Positions 22,845-24,295 of a DNA stretch of 24,295 bases are shown here, piece after piece; position 1 is the first letter of the stretch; every line of letters begins with the position of its first letter. The translations under genes were made by a program, and so were the position numbers. This DNA is from an uncultured Clostridium sp. (GTDB lineage Bacteria; Bacillota; Clostridia; TANB77; CAG-508): contig USDF01000025.1 in the NCBI GenBank assembly GCA_900553405.1, positions 1 to 24,295 on the forward strand, written 5' to 3'. The notes under the pieces were generated by a model that searched no databases, had not been told where the DNA came from, and worked only from the letters and a program-made list of their open reading frames with translations.

Positions 22845-24295
22845 TTAATATACGTCATCTTCTGTGTTAAAAAGACCTAATAATTGTGTTGTTCCTTTCT
22901 TTCTTTTAACTAGCATTGGGTCTATTTCATTTTTTATTTGTTTTTGTATGATTTCTTTCTTTACTACTTTTTCTGTTTTCCTTGGCTGTTCAACTTGCTT
23001 TTGAGTAGTTGCTGTCTTTGTATTTATATTGGCATGTTGTGGTTTTACTTCTATTTCTTTAGTTTTTGTAGGTTTTACTACATTTGTTTGTTGCACTTTC
23101 TTTAAAGCCTGTAATTTTTTTTCTAACAACTTGTCCATCTGTGCTTCAAGCATAGCTGTTGTAAATTGATTTTCAGAATTCATACTTTCTAGCATTTCTT
23201 TTAATTTTCTATTTTCTAGTACCAATTCTTGAATTGTTTCTTCTTGTTTTTTGCTTTTTTCTTGCATTTTTACTAAATTAACTTGCATTGTTTCTTTTAA
23301 TTTTATATTTTGATTTTGCAATTGTTGCATTTTTTTATCTATTTGAATTTTTAAATTAGTTAATACTTTATTTGTTGCTTCAATATTTTTATTTGATTGT
23401 TGTTTAATTAATTCTATATCTTTGCTTGATTGCTGCTTAACTAACTCAATATCTTTGCTTGATTGTTGCTTAACTAACTCAATTTCTTTACTTGATTGTC
23501 GTTTAACTAGTTCTAGTTCTTTACTTGCCTCTTGCTTATAATTTTCTATATTTTTAATTGGCTCTTGTTTAATTAAATTTAATTCTTGTTCGTATTTTTT
23601 TATACTTTCACTTATTTCTTGTTTTAGCCCTTCTATATTTTTGCTTGATCCTTGCGCAAATAATTTTATATTTTTACTTGCCTCTTGCTTTATTGTATTA
23701 ATTTCCTTATTTGTTTGTTGTTTGAATACTTCTATAGTTTGTTCATTTTCTTCTTTATGCTTTGCCATAGCTTCTTGAAATTCTTTTTCTACTTTTTGAT
23801 TTACTACAGCAATATTATCTTCTAATAAATTTATTTGTTTAACTAATTCTTCATTTACTGAGTTATAATAATATTTTTGTTCTTCTAATCTATTCTTATA
23901 TTCATTCTTATTTTGTTTTACATCTTCTTCTAACTTGTCTACTTTTGTGTCAACATGACTCGTAGTATCTTCTACCATCTGTTTTAAAGTATTTATATAC
24001 TCTTCTTCTTCTTTTTTTATGCTTTCTTCAAATACTTTTTGCTTTTCTTCTTGTGATGTTTTAAATTCTTCTATTGTTTTTTTTGCTTTTTCTTCGAATG
24101 CATTTTGTTTTTCTCCTTGTGATGTTTTAAAGTCTTCTATTGTTTTATTTGCTGTTTCTTCGAATGCATTTTGCTTTTCTTCTTGTGATGTTTTAAATTC
24201 TTCTATTGTTTTATTTGCTTTTTCTTCGAATGCATTTTGTTTTTCTTCTTGTGATGTTTTAAATTCTTCTATTGTTTTATTTGCTTTTTCTTCGA
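22845..24295 (-). CDS. Coiled-coil repeat protein upstream of polC (5' end cut by window edge)
   Basis: Unknown protein, 483 codons visible. The frame is open to the right edge, so the Met codon at 23978 is internal and the start is outside. The visible part has no membrane segment. It begins with four tandem 22-residue repeats of 66 bp each (each unit contains KTSQEEKQNAF or a close variant). A charged coiled coil follows, including four 11-residue repeats of the type ELVKQQSSKDI (23382-23513) and weaker 11-residue periodicity around them. Another coil follows, then a Lys/Thr/Gln-rich linker and a short C-terminal segment ending LLGLFNTEDDVY. The 22-residue unit equals two hendecads, so the whole protein appears to be a long hendecad helix. 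polC starts 26 nt downstream, making co-transcription likely. A structural or scaffold role is a guess; I recognise no family. Confidence 0.85.
   Translation of the reverse strand, partial: EEKANKTIEEFKTSQEEKQNAFEEKANKTIEEFKTSQEEKQNAFEETANKTIEDFKTSQGEKQNAFEEKAKKTIEEFKTSQEEKQKVFEESIKKEEEEYINTLKQMVEDTTSHVDTKVDKLEEDVKQNKNEYKNRLEEQKYYYNSVNEELVKQINLLEDNIAVVNQKVEKEFQEAMAKHKEENEQTIEVFKQQTNKEINTIKQEASKNIKLFAQGSSKNIEGLKQEISESIKKYEQELNLIKQEPIKNIENYKQEASKELELVKRQSSKEIELVKQQSSKDIELVKQQSSKDIELIKQQSNKNIEATNKVLTNLKIQIDKKMQQLQNQNIKLKETMQVNLVKMQEKSKKQEETIQELVLENRKLKEMLESMNSENQFTTAMLEAQMDKLLEKKLQALKKVQQTNVVKPTKTKEIEVKPQHANINTKTATTQKQVEQPRKTEKVVKKEIIQKQIKNEIDPMLVKRKKGTTQLLGLFNTEDDVY
23382..23513 (-). repeat. 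Four 33-bp repeats encoding 11-residue hendecads
   Basis: Consecutive units read ELVKRQSSKEI, ELVKQQSSKDI, ELVKQQSSKDI and ELIKQQSNKNI. The codon-level similarity between neighbours is high, which indicates recent unit duplication inside the gene. Confidence 0.85.
24030..24293 (-). repeat. Four 66-bp tandem repeats inside the coiled-coil gene
   Basis: The anchor word CGAATGCATT recurs at 24095, 24161 and 24227, the same phase is truncated at 24293, and a degenerate copy stands at 24029. The period is therefore exactly 66 bp. Units differ by a few bases; the one nearest the gene's 3' side is the most diverged. The array continues past the right edge. Confidence 0.92.

Noticed and set aside
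23976..23978. Met codon as start of the coiled-coil protein
   Set aside because: The frame continues upstream without a stop to the window edge and encodes the same kind of repeats. There is also no ribosome binding site before this ATG.
24030..24293. CRISPR array
   Set aside because: The repeats are directly adjacent without spacers, in frame, 66 bp long and part of a coding region.

Overview
The window is AT-rich DNA from a low-G+C Gram-positive bacterium, most likely a member of the Clostridia (Bacillota). The basis is a PolC-type replicative polymerase, RNase Y, a secG-rnr pair, strong AGGAGG-like ribosome binding sites, lipobox lipoproteins, and TGA used as a stop while Trp is TGG. I cannot name a genus. 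Every gene but one (an RluA-type pseudouridine synthase) lies on the minus strand. No rRNA, tRNA, CRISPR array, transposase gene, phage gene or riboswitch was seen.

Layout from left to right. 1-1750: an ABC-2 type exporter operon (ATPase first, then a permease cut by the left edge), with a promoter whose -35 box lies in one arm of a perfect 34-bp palindrome. 1922-2901: a two-TM protein of unknown function and a newly called 51-aa gene, each with its own promoter. 2968-5551: rnr (RNase R) and secG. 5696-6541: the divergent RluA-like gene. 6583-7615: two tandem, clearly paralogous small lipoproteins, produced by a duplication that also carried a relic of the RluA gene's 3' end. 7784-14861: ftsH, a DUF1189-like membrane protein with a Lys/Glu tail, cysS and a PASTA-containing class A PBP. 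No terminator is visible inside this block, so it may be one transcript ending behind ftsH. 14999-16540: rny (RNase Y). 16791-17951: an MFS permease bracketed by two related palindromes. 18007-22818: polC, with an unusual tandem pair of OB-fold domains. 22845-24295: a long coiled-coil protein built on 11-residue repeats, including exact 66-bp tandem repeats, running off the right edge.

Most of this is core housekeeping: DNA replication (PolC), RNA turnover (RNase R and RNase Y), translation (CysRS, rRNA or tRNA pseudouridylation), membrane proteolysis and secretion (FtsH, SecG) and peptidoglycan synthesis (PBP1A). The accessory or unexplained parts are the coiled-coil protein just upstream of polC, the PolC OB duplication, the duplicated lipoproteins, the palindromic elements around the MFS gene and next to rnr, the palindrome at the ABC promoter, and the 51-aa gene.

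Three starts were moved downstream from the longest open frame (rnr, PBP1A, second lipoprotein) because a good ribosome binding site sits in front of an internal ATG. The coiled-coil protein has no start in the window, because its frame stays open to the right edge.
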